Assembly (NCBI GenBank): GCA_009746045.1
Contig: RPFO01000072.1
Span: forward strand, 1,895,269 to 1,959,268
Reading direction: 5' to 3'
Length of the DNA stretch: 64,000 nt
Origin: Mesostigma viride
Taxonomy: Eukaryota; Streptophyta; Mesostigmatophyceae; Mesostigmatales; Mesostigmataceae
Each line of letters opens with the position of its first letter. The stretch's first letter is position 1. Both the position numbers and the translations under genes were made by a program. Of this stretch, positions 22,816 to 32,629 are shown piece by piece. The notes under the pieces were generated by a model that worked only from the letters and a program-made list of their open reading frames with translations, was not told the DNA's origin and did not search any database.

Positions 22816-24204
22816 CGGCGCCGCACGACTCCCCAAGGAGTGCCAGAGTTCATGGCCACCATCCCGCATCCCTTCCCCCCTGGGCTGGCCCCTGGTCTTC
22901 GGAGCATGGCGAGCGGGAAGATGCTGGAGGCGTGTCGGATGTTTGAGCGCGTCCACGCGGCCGCTGCACCTGGCGCCGTCACCGACGCGCAGCTGCTGCT
23001 GCTGGTGTGCCGCGCCAAGCTGGAGGACGCCGACGCACAGGGAGAGGCCGCACCGCTGATGGAGTGCTGGAGCAGGTTTGCGCGCCTCACGGCCACCGAG
23101 CTGTTCGCGGTGGCGGCGCTGCTGGACTATCTGCCGGGCAGCACCGCGCGCAAGAACACGCCTACGCCAAGCTCTTCCTCGACATGGACTGTGGCCCCGA
23201 CACGTTCTGGCCGTGGTTCAAGGACCAGGCAGCAGAAATCGTTGCCCGCACGCAGCAGGCGCTGGGCGCACAGGCAGGGGCTGAGGACAGCAACTCCCAG
23301 CCGGTAGCCCTCGACGTGGCGGCCAGGTGGAGAGACACAGTGGCCAAGACCGGCGTTGCTATCCCTGCCATGGACAAGCTGCTGGAGATGACCGGCCTGG
23401 AACCGGTCAAGGAGCAGTTCCTGGGCATCTACCACTGGGTGTGCATCGCCCAGCGGCGGGGGGAGAGTGTCCACGAGAAGCGGCTGAACGTGGTGCTGGC
23501 GGGTAACCCGGGCACCGGCAAGACCACCGTGGCGCGCCTGTACGGCGAGTTCCTCGTGTCCCTGGGGGTCCTCTCAGGGTCCGCCATGGAGGAGACGACC
23601 GGCGCCAGGCTGGTGCAGGAGGGGGTGGACGAGCTCAAGGAGCTGCTGGAGGCGATCGATGAGGGTGGCGGCGTGCTGTTCATCGACGAGGCGTACCAGG
23701 TGAACCCGAAGAGCGAGATGTACGGGCAGCGTGTGCTGAACTATTTGCTGGAGGAGGTGGAGAATAAGATCGGCAAGCTGGTGGTGGCGCTGGCCGGGTA
23801 CAAGTCCAAGATGGAGGCACTGTTCGAGCACAACGAGGGGCTGCCGGAGCGCTTCCCCTACAAGTTTGCCTTTGAGGACTATGAGGACAGCGAGCTGATG
23901 GCCATGCTGCAGAAGCGCATCGTGAAGAAGATCCCGTCACCCGACCTGTCGATCGAGGGCGGCATGGACGGCAAGCCGATGCGCATCCTGCATGATCCGC
24001 CGCCTGGGCCATGGCCGCGGCAAGGAGGGCTTTGGCAACGCGCGCGCGGTGGCCAACCTGTGGGACAGGATCATGGTGCGGCAGGCGACGCGGCTTGCTG
24101 GCGAGGCGGCTAGAGGCGTCCCGTGCAATGACTACGAGTTCAAGCGGGAGGACCTGCTGGGGCCCGACGTGAGGCTGGCGCTGGCGCTGGCCGGATGGAG
24201 GTGA
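22816..24204 (+). pseudogene. CbxX/CfqX-type AAA ATPase segment of the composite gene
   Basis: A helical lead-in (SGKMLEACRMFERVHAA) is followed by a single AAA module of the CbxX/CfqX (RuBisCO-activase-like) family. Walker A GNPGTGKTT is at 23,502-23,528, Walker B VLFIDEAYQ at about 23,673-23,699, then the PERFPYKF arginine region and the family-typical GFGNARAVANLWDRIM. Two frame changes break it, near 23,155 (RK to HAYAKLFLDMD) and near 23,990 (GKPMRI to IRRLGHGRGKEG). The final AGWR|GTGAGA at 24,201 is a good splice donor, and proteins of this family often carry further AAA modules. A LINE fragment begins about 20 bp later, so the 3' end may be lost. Confidence 0.75.
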
Positions 24205-24224
24205 GAGGAGCAGCGAAACCTCAC

Positions 24225-24380
24225 TAAGCTAACTCTGCTAATCTAGAAAATCCTAACTAAGTTCTCTACTCAGCAAAGCGCCCCTTCCTCCTGGGGGGCG
24301 GGGGGCTTGCCAAAGGGGCTGGCGTGTGGGCCTGGACAGTTGTCTGCCACCTCTCCTTGTTATGCATTGCAGTCGTCACA
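24225..24380 (-). mobile_element. LINE 3'-end fragment next to the AAA gene
   Basis: The plus strand here (gctaatctagaaaatcctaa, then a run of c/g and the gcgtgtg block) parallels 56,535-56,670, the 3' coding end of the RT element there. On the minus strand it encodes HNKERWQTTVQAHTPAP, matching DKERWKKIVTRHTRP at 56.6 kb. It is a short truncated copy of the same family. Confidence 0.7.
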
Positions 24381-24404
24381 GATGTGTAGACTGTCCTTAC
24401 ATGA

Positions 24405-24508
24405 CGTTGGAACTGGCCATGAGTCCACTGCGACTAGTTGTCTCCTCCTCGCCAGGGACCGAGGAGGAGACAACTATAGTCGCAGTGGACTCATGGCCAG
24501 TTCCAACG
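24405..24508. repeat. Near-perfect 47-bp-arm hairpin
   Basis: The left arm 24,405-24,451 and right arm 24,460-24,508 are complementary throughout, apart from a 2-nt bulge (ta) in the right arm. The loop is 8 nt (ccagggac). It could be a MITE remnant or a small-RNA precursor such as a miRNA or siRNA hairpin. The arms contain the gagacaacta motif seen in other hairpins of this window. Confidence 0.92.
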
Positions 24509-24627
24509 ACTCCCTGGGCAGTGCTCAGTTCTCAGTACATGCCTAAGAAATGCATGCATGCAGCATGTCCATGCAGCTCTAACAGCTTTTCAATGCACAA
24601 AGCGTCTACCACTGGAGCATCCAATGT

Positions 24628-24703
24628 TCCGGTGTCGTTTGCATCCCCACCCTTGCAGGAAGTCGCCCAGAATGTGTTAAAAGCCATATGCCCCTTCTCC
24701 GAG
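24628..24703 (+). mobile_element. LINE-tail-like repeat fragment
   Basis: The block from gtgtcgtttgcatccccacc through agccatatgccccttctcc is repeated at 27,170-27,240 with few changes. At 27.2 kb it leads into a TTAA-rich retroposon tail; here it stops at gagcccc. Confidence 0.6.
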
Positions 24704-24862
24704 CCCCTTCTACGAGCCACGAGCCACGCGGTAGCCATGGCTGACGGCGGAGCTCATAACTTTCACGTTTGAGCACCGAATTCGGCTGTGAATATCGGTA
24801 CAATCGCTTCGTCTTTCTAAGACGCACATGCTGATATAATTTCCCGAAGCTATCACGCAATA

Positions 24863-25365
24863 CCATGGGTCGGGCCCACTTCAAATGTTCCGAAAAGTGT
24901 GACACTTTTGGTCGTTTTTTTGACTTTTTCGACGATCGTCACTCTGCAGAGTGATTCGTCGTGCGAAATCGTGCGAAATTGTGCGAAATTTGCTGAAATC
25001 GTGTGAAATTTGCTGAAATCGTGCGAATTTGTGCGAAATTTGCTGAAATTGTGCGAAATTTCATGTGAAAAATGTCGACGGTAAAAAATTTTGATGTGCA
25101 CAACGTGTGTGAATTCATGCGAAATTTTGTCAAATGTCACTCCCCAAAACGACCCTTGGTTGAAATCCATGCGAAATTGTGCGAAATCATGCAAAATTGT
25201 GCGAAATCGTGCGAAATCGTGCGAAAATGTGTGAAAATTTTGCGAAAATCACGCGAAAATCACGCGAACTCGTGCGAAATTTTATTTTTTTTTTGCGAAA
25301 ATAGCGAAAAAGTGTCACACACTTGGCTTGGACGGCGGAACATTTGAAGTGGGCCCGGCCCATGG
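24863..25365. mobile_element. Foldback element with gtgcgaaat internal repeats
   Basis: Terminal inverted repeats of 30 bp (24,863-24,892 and 25,336-25,365) match at 29 of 30 positions and begin ccatgggtcgggcccac. A second inverted pair, gtgtgacact / agtgtcacac, lies just inside. Between them about 300 bp consist of degenerate copies of a 9-11-bp gtgcgaaat motif. I see no target duplication. The right arm ends at the ATG of the adjacent ORF1-like frame, so it may instead be the 5' regulatory region of that retroelement. Confidence 0.8.
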
Positions 25366-26830
25366 CGAGCAAACGCTCCTCCGCGCAACGCAGCCTGGCG
25401 GCTGCGCTCGGCCCTAAAAATACGTCTGCAGCTCCGGCTGCAGCTTCGCCCTCCGGCCCAGAATTAGGTAGCGGCGCCACTAGCCAAGCCCTAGTGGTCG
25501 CTCAGCCCCCCGGGCTCACCTCGCCCGCAGCGTCGCCTGAGCCCAAGCGCAGTCGCCCTGCCGAGCCGACCTGGGATCAGAGTTCGACTTTGACGCCAGC
25601 CAGCCCGGCTTTTTTGACAAGCTCACCCACGACACGATCCTGAGCTACGTGTTCTGGGGATCAACCGCCTCGCTTATTGAACTGTGCAAGCAGCTCTTCC
25701 ACCAGGGTGGCCTCGTCAATGCTTTCTTTCAGAAGCGCCCACTCGACTACATCTTCACCGCCCCCCGCCCCCGACTGCAAACATTCGCCCTCAGTCTTCT
25801 CCCTCCTTGGACGCTCCATCGAGGCCGGACGGCTCTGGCCCCTCCAGCCCATCACCACCACCTTGACCGAATCAGTCCTCCATCTGCTCACTTCCGGCCC
25901 GGTCCGACAGCACGTGGCTCCTCTCGCCGCAGATGTGGCGGCCACGGGCAGCACACTGACTACCGAGCTCCCCCTCCTCGATCTCCACCATCTCCACCGC
26001 CACCTCCTCCACCCTCCTCGCCTCCTCCCCACCTCCACCGCCATCACCGCCCAGTTCCGCGACATCGACCAGCGCCTCAAGGACAACACCATCGCCATCG
26101 AGGTCCTGCAAAACACCGCAGGCCTCACCGCCCAGGCGGTGAAGGACATTGCCGCCAAGCCAGCCCCCGTTGGCCTGGCTGGCGATGCTTCCCCCCCCAG
26201 ACCTGGGCGGACATGCTTAAGCAACACACCACCTCCACCACGTCCGCCGTCGCAGCCCAGCTCGATCCAGCAGCAGAAGCTTGACCTCCGCTAGGAGGCC
26301 GAGCTCGCCAAGCGCAGCCTCAACGTCATCGTCAAGAACTTCGACATGGAGGAAGGTGAGAATTCAGAGAAGCTTGCGGGTGCGTTTGAAAGAGAAATCC
26401 TTGGTCGCATGGGCCTTACTGCTACCTAAACCATGGGTGACCCCTTTCCCGTGACCCCTTGAAGGAGCGGGGTCACCCTAGGTTTTAGTAGTGGTGAGAT
26501 CGAGCTGGTCGCCCACCCCCTTTCCCGCGCGCGGGGTAAGTCAGGGTCGCCCCCGCTCCTTCTCACCTTAAAGCACCCGGCGGACAAGATTTCTTTTCTC
26601 AGACGCGGCAAGCGGCTCGAGAAGACTCGCTTCACCCTAGACGACGACTTGACCCTGGCGCAGCAACAACGGCGACGCGGAGCTATGGCCGACCTCAGTA
26701 CCTCCAGCTCCGGCAGACCAAGGCGGGACAGCCGGTGTATGTACTGGAAGGGGGCGGCCATCTACGTCGGCCACAAGCTCTGGCACGCGACCCCAGCGAC
26801 CACTGCATCCCCAGCGACTCCAGACGCCCC
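25363..26830 (+). pseudogene. Degenerate LINE ORF1-like gene
   Basis: An ATG at 25,363 opens a Ser/Ala/Pro-rich frame. After a frame change near 25,575 it reads EFDFDASQPGFFDKLTHDTI, then a helical region with FRDIDQRLKDNTIAIEVLQ. A stop at 26,292-26,294 interrupts a segment that goes on AKRSLNVIVKNFDMEEGE, like the RNA-binding core of non-LTR ORF1 proteins. A later piece (TLAQQQRRR, then AIYVGHKLW) fits the C-terminal part of such proteins. ORF1 proteins coat retrotransposon RNA. Several frameshifts make this copy inactive, and no RT follows it. Confidence 0.5.
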
Positions 26831-27164
26831 AGCTAATAGGGGAATACAGCAGTAGTAGTGTAGAATAGTTAGACAGTGGCCTTGTACATGCACGCCTACT
26901 ACAGGCACTATACCAGCTGACTCATGAACATTGATTAGTCATGTACATGTGTGCCCTTGACGCGCCACACACCAGATGATGCCTAGCTTTATTATTTAGT
27001 TATGTTGTGACTACGCAGAGAGCTACTCTCCATGCTGAGAAGCCAAGCCCTAGCTTTTGCATAGCCATGCTGATCTTCCCCCCCCATGACAGGCTCCCCA
27101 ATTAAGGTTAATTGGTCGGGTTGAGCTTGCGACTCTGGGGGTGCAGGTGCCCTTGGTGCACCTA
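26831..27164. other. Non-coding stretch after the ORF1 remnant
   Basis: No gene is visible. It probably belongs to the 3' region of the retroelement copy whose tail follows. Confidence 0.35.
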
Positions 27165-27414
27165 GAGCAAGTGTCGTTTACATTCCCACCCTTGCAGGAA
27201 GAAGCGTAGAATGTATTAAAAGCCATATGCCCCTTCTCTGGGATATGTGCTAGACATACTCCCAACGGAGTTATGTTCCTAATCAATTAATTAATTAATT
27301 AATGAATTAATGAATTAATTAATGAATTAATGAATTAATTAATTAATGCCCCTTCTCCGGGATATGTGCTACATATACTCCTAACGGTGTTATGTTCCTA
27401 ATTAATTAATCAAA
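27165..27414 (+). mobile_element. Two successive LINE 3' tails with TTAA-type simple repeats
   Basis: The first tail (agaatgtattaaaagccata to the acggagttatgttcc block) ends in (ttaa/gaattaat)n at about 27,283-27,345. A second, shorter tail follows at once (atgccccttctccgggatat ... gttatgttcc) and ends in aattaattaatc. The same family tail is seen at 12.9 kb (minus) and beside the 56.5-kb RT. Confidence 0.7.
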
Positions 27415-27638
27415 TGTTCAGGGTCCGTACGTCAACTACGTGCTAATTGTAGTCGGGCATTTCGTTGGTTAGCTCCAATCGGGTAGTCCTGGGGCACCTT
27501 GCACAAGGCATTTTACAAAGCACCGGACATGAAGTATGAAACCAACTGTCAACAAGCGCTGGTTGTCTAGCTCCCTGGTAGTATAGAACTGTACACCGTG
27601 TGGGTCACGTGTTTCGCGTCTAGGCCGCGGGGATGACC

Positions 27639-27916
27639 TTAAAATTTCTCCGTGTTGACCGCATGGTGGCTCCACGGGTGTGACGTCGTCAGCAGCGTGA
27701 ACACCAGCTCATAGACGAAGAACTGGGTGGCAAACCCAGGGATGGCACGCATGAGGCACATGGACAGGCCACGGTAGAAGTGGCGCACGCCCTCCTCGCG
27801 CAATATGCACGCTGCGCAGTGCAGAGCGCCCTTGTAGCGCGGCGCCTCGAGTGAATCGGTCTGCACACAGCTCTTGACCGTGTCAAAAGGCATGCCCGCG
27901 GTGAAGTAGGCGATGC
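27639..27916 (-). CDS. Mitochondrial carrier (SLC25) exon 5, last
   Basis: The exon starts after CAG (plus 27,917-27,919) in phase 1 and ends at the TAA at 27,639. It encodes the third carrier repeat: MPFDTVKSCVQ is the PxDxxK signature, followed by YKGALHCAACILREEG and HFYRGLSMCLMRAIPG, then the last transmembrane helix (TQFFVYELVFTLL). Carriers of this family move metabolites across the inner mitochondrial membrane with six helices in three repeats. The GHPFDTVKTRLQ-type first signature places it in the broad acylcarnitine/basic-amino-acid carrier group; the substrate cannot be fixed. Total predicted length is 328-339 residues, close to the family norm of about 300. Confidence 0.9.
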
Positions 27917-28484
27917 CTGCGGTGGTCATGATAAGGCAAGGGGGGCGGCATGCGGCAGGTAGATGCATGAGGTGGTAATGATCAGGATTTGGACAAAATG
28001 GTAATGGACACATGTGTGGCTACATGTGCAGGGCAGGCCGAGGCGCACATATACGAGTTCTGCTTTTCTGATTTCTGATTTCTGATTTTCTAATAGCCAT
28101 GCTCTACCTAATGCGCACTGCCCCAGGGATTCATGGGCAGGTAGACTACGTGCGCAATGTTTCCGTCATTAACTGAGGCCCATGCATCCCAGGGCCATGA
28201 GACACCCGCCATCATTCATTTTGCTTTCGCCACAGTAGGGGCTGTGCCCTGCCAGGTGCCTCGTATCTAGTTTCAACCCGACAACTCATACCCAATACCT
28301 CATAGCCCCACAGTTCGATACAAAGCCGGCTACTGCTCGCCGCGTGATTAAAAAAGTGCAATGAAAAAGCATCGCTTGGCGGAAGTGGGCGAACCCCATT
28401 CTCCCGTGTCAACACACATTCGGGCCCTAATACCTCTTGGTCCATACAATACACGTCGACAAGCGCCATGCTATTCTTAATCAC

Positions 28485-28641
28485 CCGCGATGCTGCCCGC
28501 TGGCACCAGCCGCAACCACGCGTGCGGGTATCGCCGCATCGCGTGGTGGGCCGACACGTGCTCGCCCGACGACACGGCGGAGCCCAGCAGCATGGTGACG
28601 GCGACGTCGTAGGTGCCAAAGAGGGCCACGTTACCCACCAC
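28485..28641 (-). CDS. Mitochondrial carrier (SLC25) exon 4
   Basis: The 157-bp exon starts after CCCGTCAG in phase 0 and ends at GCGG|GTGATT in phase 1. It encodes VVGNVALFGTYDVAVTMLLG, the fourth transmembrane helix region, a short loop and WLRLVPAGSIAG, the start of helix 5. Joined to exon 3 it gives ALKEVVGNVALFGTYD, the usual end of the second carrier repeat. Confidence 0.88.
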
Positions 28642-28798
28642 CTGACGGGGCCACGGTGGCATAAGGGCGTGGCGGCATGGCAGCGCAGTGGAGTGGTGGC
28701 GTGGTGGCATGATGGCATGTTAGTGTTTGGCGGCATCGTGGCAGGTATATGTTAGAATATATTCAAATGCAATAATGGCAGCGCACCAGGCGGTCGGC

Positions 28799-28872
28799 AG
28801 TGTGGCAGTTGAAACGTGGCAGCTGAAATGTGGCAGCTGAAACGTGGCAGCTGAGACATGGCAGTTGAAATG
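28799..28872. repeat. Short tandem repeat of gtggcagctgaaa
   Basis: About five degenerate 15-bp copies of gtggcagctgaaacg lie in the intron between carrier exons 3 and 4. Confidence 0.8.
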
Positions 28873-29001
28873 TACACCATGCAGGAGAAAGCGGCACGCC
28901 AGCTCTGAGGCTCATAAATCACAAATGCTGCGTTGATAGGTATACGAGTAGTATAACAACATATACTTGCGTAGATGTACCAAAGAAATGCAGGGAGCGC
29001 T

Positions 29002-29112
29002 GGTCGCTACGGCCATTAGCAACCTGGTCACTACGGCCATTGGCAACCTGGTCACTATGGTCATTAGCAACCTGGTCACTATGGCCAGTAGCAACCTGGT
29101 CAATATGGCTGG
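29002..29112. repeat. 24-bp minisatellite, 4.6 copies
   Basis: Units of ggtcactacggccattagca plus acct start at 29,002, 29,026, 29,050, 29,074 and 29,098 with one or two changes each. It lies within the intron between carrier exons 3 and 4. Confidence 0.92.
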
Positions 29113-29280
29113 GTTTCAAGCGTGAGGCAGCTCATGCAGAGGAAAGCGTGTTACAGACGAGTAGGGCCTCACAATGCCATTTTTGCTCCTATAAAAACGG
29201 CCGCAACTGCGCTTTTGCTGCTGCTGTTGCTGCACATCCTATATATTAATTTGGCAATGAGTAGGCATCTGGCACTGTCC

Positions 29281-29594
29281 AGGGCATCGCGACTTCCCGA
29301 CCAATCCAAAAAGCCTGGATATTACTGACCGCCAATAAGAAAGAAGAGGACCGAATGACCACCAACCCGCGCGAAGCGCCCGGCGAGCGAAGCGAGCTGC
29401 GCTGAAAGCGCACAGCGAGCGGCGAGCGGAGCGAGCACCGTACTGTTCAGCGGGCCGCGAGCGAAGCGCGCACCGTACTGTTCCCCTCTCCGAAGCGCAG
29501 CGAAGGACCACGTACTACGCAGCGGGCAGCGGGCAGTCCCTCTACCGCCTCAAAGTGCTTTTTTTGGCTGGGCGAAGCCAGCGAGTCACACTAG
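29281..29594 (+). mobile_element. Helitron-like non-autonomous element, copy A
   Basis: This shares about 300 bp with 55,840-56,124, including repeated gcgaagcg/gcgagcgg words and caccgtactgttc blocks. The right end reads ggctgggcgaagccagc (hairpin, 29,566-29,582), then eight bases, then CTAG followed by T. That matches the canonical Helitron 3' end: a stem-loop about 10 nt before CTRR, inserted before T. The 5' end (expected TC after A) is not clear, so the left boundary is approximate. It sits in a carrier intron. Confidence 0.65.
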
Positions 29595-29650
29595 TATGTG
29601 TTCAAACCATGAAGGCGAGAAGGTTTGCCAACGACCCATCGCTCCGTTAC

Positions 29651-29773
29651 CTCTTTCAGCGCCTGTAGCGTGTAGCCACGGTAGAGCCCCCCGATCCCCC
29701 CGTTGGCACGCACGACGTCCGCCACACAGCGCAGCACCCCGTAGTTGCGGGGCGAGGCGTGCGAGGCGTCACT
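29651..29773 (-). CDS. Mitochondrial carrier (SLC25) exon 3
   Basis: The 123-bp exon is phase 0 at both ends, with acceptor CAACAAAAAG and donor AAAGAG|GTAACG. It encodes ASPRNYGVLRCVADVVRANG and GGLYRGYTLQALKE, the matrix helix and GxYRG segment of the second carrier repeat. The acceptor has a weak polypyrimidine tract, so the exact 5' boundary could shift by a codon or so. Confidence 0.82.
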
Positions 29774-30194
29774 CTTTTTGTTGAGGGGCGAGGAGTGTGC
29801 CTGGTCAATGACAGCAGCGCGCCATGTGCGTTGTGTCATGGGTGGGGCGCAACGTACATGTTGTGCGGGAGCCAGGATGTTTGGGTCACGAGGGGGGCAT
29901 CCTTGGATCGTGTTGGGTGTGGGGCCTCAGCCATGGTGTTGTGGGGGGCCGAGCGAAATAATTGTGTTATGGGAGGGGGGAAGATCATGTACTGTGTCAG
30001 GGGGCGAAATAATTCTGTTGTGTGGTGGGCACAGTGATTGGTGGTGGTGGTGTGGTGGGTGTGGGGGAGGAAGTGTTGGGGGGGCGGATGAGGACTGCTC
30101 TGAGAATGACGATGGCAACGAATACCGTTGCCAGCGAACCAGGATGGCATCAGTAACACGAGCTGTTCAGGCCCAAGCTGTTTAGACAGCAAGC

Positions 30195-30560
30195 AGGATG
30201 GTAGCAGTACTGGTAACAACAGCAGCACTACAGCAACGGAAGCAGCAGGAAAAGTTGCTGTCCAGCTGTGAGCTAACTGCGGTGACAGCAGTCATAACAG
30301 CAGCGACAAAATACGACAACAGCCATCACACCAGATTCAACAACAACGGCAGCAGGCAGGATGGCAGGAGTGCAGATGACAGAAGCAGCATCCATGGATG
30401 GCAACTGCAGTTACTAGACCTATCACTACCAACCTGCAGCCGCGCTTTACTCATGCCCAGCAGAGGCGATGTCAACAGAGGCAACGACAACAACATCAAG
30501 CACTGTGGCAGCAACAAAGGTGACATCAGCAGCATACATGAAAGGCCGCAGTGACATCAG
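30195..30560. repeat. CAG/CAA-rich degenerate trinucleotide region
   Basis: The intron between carrier exons 2 and 3 contains a long interspersed run of gcagca, acaaca and agcagc words without clean periodicity. Confidence 0.6.
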
Positions 30561-30625
30561 CAGCATTAATGGAAAAAGAGCTTCACAGGAAAAAGAGCTT
30601 AAGCAAAAGAGCGTTCGCTGCGCAC

Positions 30626-30990
30626 CTGCAGCCGCGCTTTGATCAGGTCCAGCGGCGTGTACACCAGGCTTTCCACGATCCCCACAATGGTGCAAGCGAG
30701 CAGGAACCAGCCAGGGTGCTGCAGGTTCGCGCCCAGTAGCCCCCGCAGGAAATCCATGAGACCGAACAGCAGCGAGGCGCCGAGCGCTTTTTGAATCATG
30801 GGTGCGCGGACGCCTCTGTAAAAGCTACCCAGTCCCTCACGCCGCCACATCGTGACCGCGCAGTGGAGGGGCCCGGTGTAGTGGACAAATGGAGGGTTGT
30901 TGTCAAAGTCAGCTAGCGCACGGCCCGGTCTGCTGTGGGCATGCTGCGTCTGAATCTGGAGCCGTGTCTTCACGGTGTCGAAGGGATGGC
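30626..30990 (-). CDS. Mitochondrial carrier (SLC25) exon 2
   Basis: The 365-bp exon begins after CACGCTGCAG in phase 1 and ends at CGGCTGCAG|GTGCGC in phase 0. Joined to exon 1 it completes GHPFDTVKTRLQ, the first carrier signature. It continues with YTGPLHCAVTMWRREGLG and SFYRGVRAP (GxxxFYRG), helix 2, helix 3 and the second signature PLDLIKARLQ. It thus spans the end of repeat one and the start of repeat two. All signature charges are intact. Confidence 0.92.
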
Positions 30991-31030
30991 CTGCAGCGTG
31001 GGGTGGTGGCAGCGACCGATGAGAGAAGGG

Positions 31031-31472
31031 GGGAGAGAGTGAGTGAGTGAGTGAGTGAGTGAGTGAGTGAGTGAGTGAGTGAGTGAGTGAGTGAGTGAGT
31101 GAGTGAGTGAGTGAGTGAGTGAGTGAGTGAGTGAGTGAGTGAGTGAGTGAGTGAGTGAGTGAGTGAGTGAGTGAGTGAGTGAGTGAGTGAGTGAGTGAGT
31201 GAGTGAGTGAGTGAGTGAGTGAGTGAGTGAGTGAGTGAGTGAGTGAGTGAGTGAGTGAGTGAGTGAGTGAGTGAGTGAGTGAGTGAGTGAGTGAGTGAGT
31301 GAGTGAGTGAGGGAGGGAGGGAGGGAGGGAGGGAGGGAGGGAGGGAGGGAGGGAGGGAGGGAGGGAGGGAGCGAGCGAGCGAGCGAGCGAGCGAGTGAGT
31401 GAGTGAGTGAGTGAGTGAGTGAGTGAGTGAGTGAGTGAGTGAGTGAGTGAGTGAGTGAGTGAGTGAGTGAGA

Positions 31473-31566
<94 letters not shown>

Positions 31567-31619
31567 GAGACAGAGAAAGAGAGAGAGAGACAGAGAGAGA
31601 GACAGAGAGGGAGAGAGAC

Positions 31620-31653
<34 letters not shown>

Positions 31654-32222
31654 GGGAGGGGGAGGGGGAGGGGAGGGGGAGGGAGGGAGGGGAGGGGGAG
31701 GGGGAGGGGAGGGGAGGGGAGGGGAGGGGGAGGGGAGGGGAGGGGGAGGGGGAGGGGGAGGGGAGGGGGAGGGGGGGAGGGGGAGGGGGAGGGGGAGGGG
31801 AGGGGGAGGGGGAGGGGAGGGGAGGGAGGGGGAGGGGGAGGGGGAGGGGAGGGGAGGGGAGGGGGAGGGGGAGGAGGGGAGGGGGAGGGGAGGGGAGGAG
31901 GGGGAGGGGAGGGGAGGGGGAGGGGGAGGGGGAGGGGAGGGGAGGGGAGGGGAGGGGAGGGGGAGGGAGGGGGAGGGGAGGGGAGGGGGGGGGAGGGGGA
32001 GGGGGAGGGGAGGGGGAGGGGGAGGGGAGGGGGAGGGAGGGGAGGGGAGGGGAGGGGGAGGGGGAGGGGAGGGGGAGGGGAGGGGAGGGGGAGGGGGAGG
32101 GGAGGGGGGGAGGGAGGGGGAGGGGAGAGGGGAGGGGGAGGGGAGGGGAGGGGGAGGGGAGGGGGAGGGGGAGGGGAGGGGGAGGGGTGGGGGAGGGGGA
32201 GGGGAGGGGAGGGGAGGGGGAG
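31031..32222. repeat. 1.2-kb pure-purine simple-repeat tract in carrier intron 1
   Basis: The plus strand is (gagt)n at 31,031-31,310, (gggagg)n to about 31,370, (gagc)n to about 31,393, (gagt)n again to about 31,470, (ga)n with occasional gacaga to about 31,650, then (gggga)/(ggggga)n to 32,222. Apart from the T of GAGT and a few C bases it is purine only. On the transcribed minus strand the intron is a long CT tract just upstream of exon 2. It produces long low-complexity open frames that are not genes. Confidence 0.97.
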
Positions 32223-32629
32223 GAAGGCAGGGGTACAGAGAGTACGTGCGGGGGGATGCAGTACAGATTTGTCATGTCGGAGGGGGTGAAGTCATACAGT
32301 TTCTTGATAACGTAGAAAAGAGGCAGAGATATTATTAGTACAGAACGCGGGGAGGCAGGCGTAGGGGGCGCTAGCAATGAAAAAAAGACGCCTTAACTTA
32401 ACGGGCGCCTTAGCAGGCTTAACCTAATGGGCGGTCAATAGCACAATCAAGCTTGAAATTGTCAACAGTTAGACGAAGAATGGTAGGATTGAAATGCAAG
32501 CGTGGACCAGCAGGCCAGGGACTGCAATCCTGCAAGCGGTGTGTGAAATCAAGGATGAAAGGCATGGCAAAAATGTCGCATTCAAGCAATGATAATAATC
32601 AAGGCCAGTTGTGGGAATGCAGGTCGTAC

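Noticed and set aside
30991-32377. Very long open frames (nearly 600 codons on minus, about 290 on plus) through the purine tract
   Set aside because: They are Ser/Leu/Pro/His or Arg/Glu/Gly strings made by simple repeats whose lengths avoid stops. Only the carrier exon at the low-coordinate end is real.
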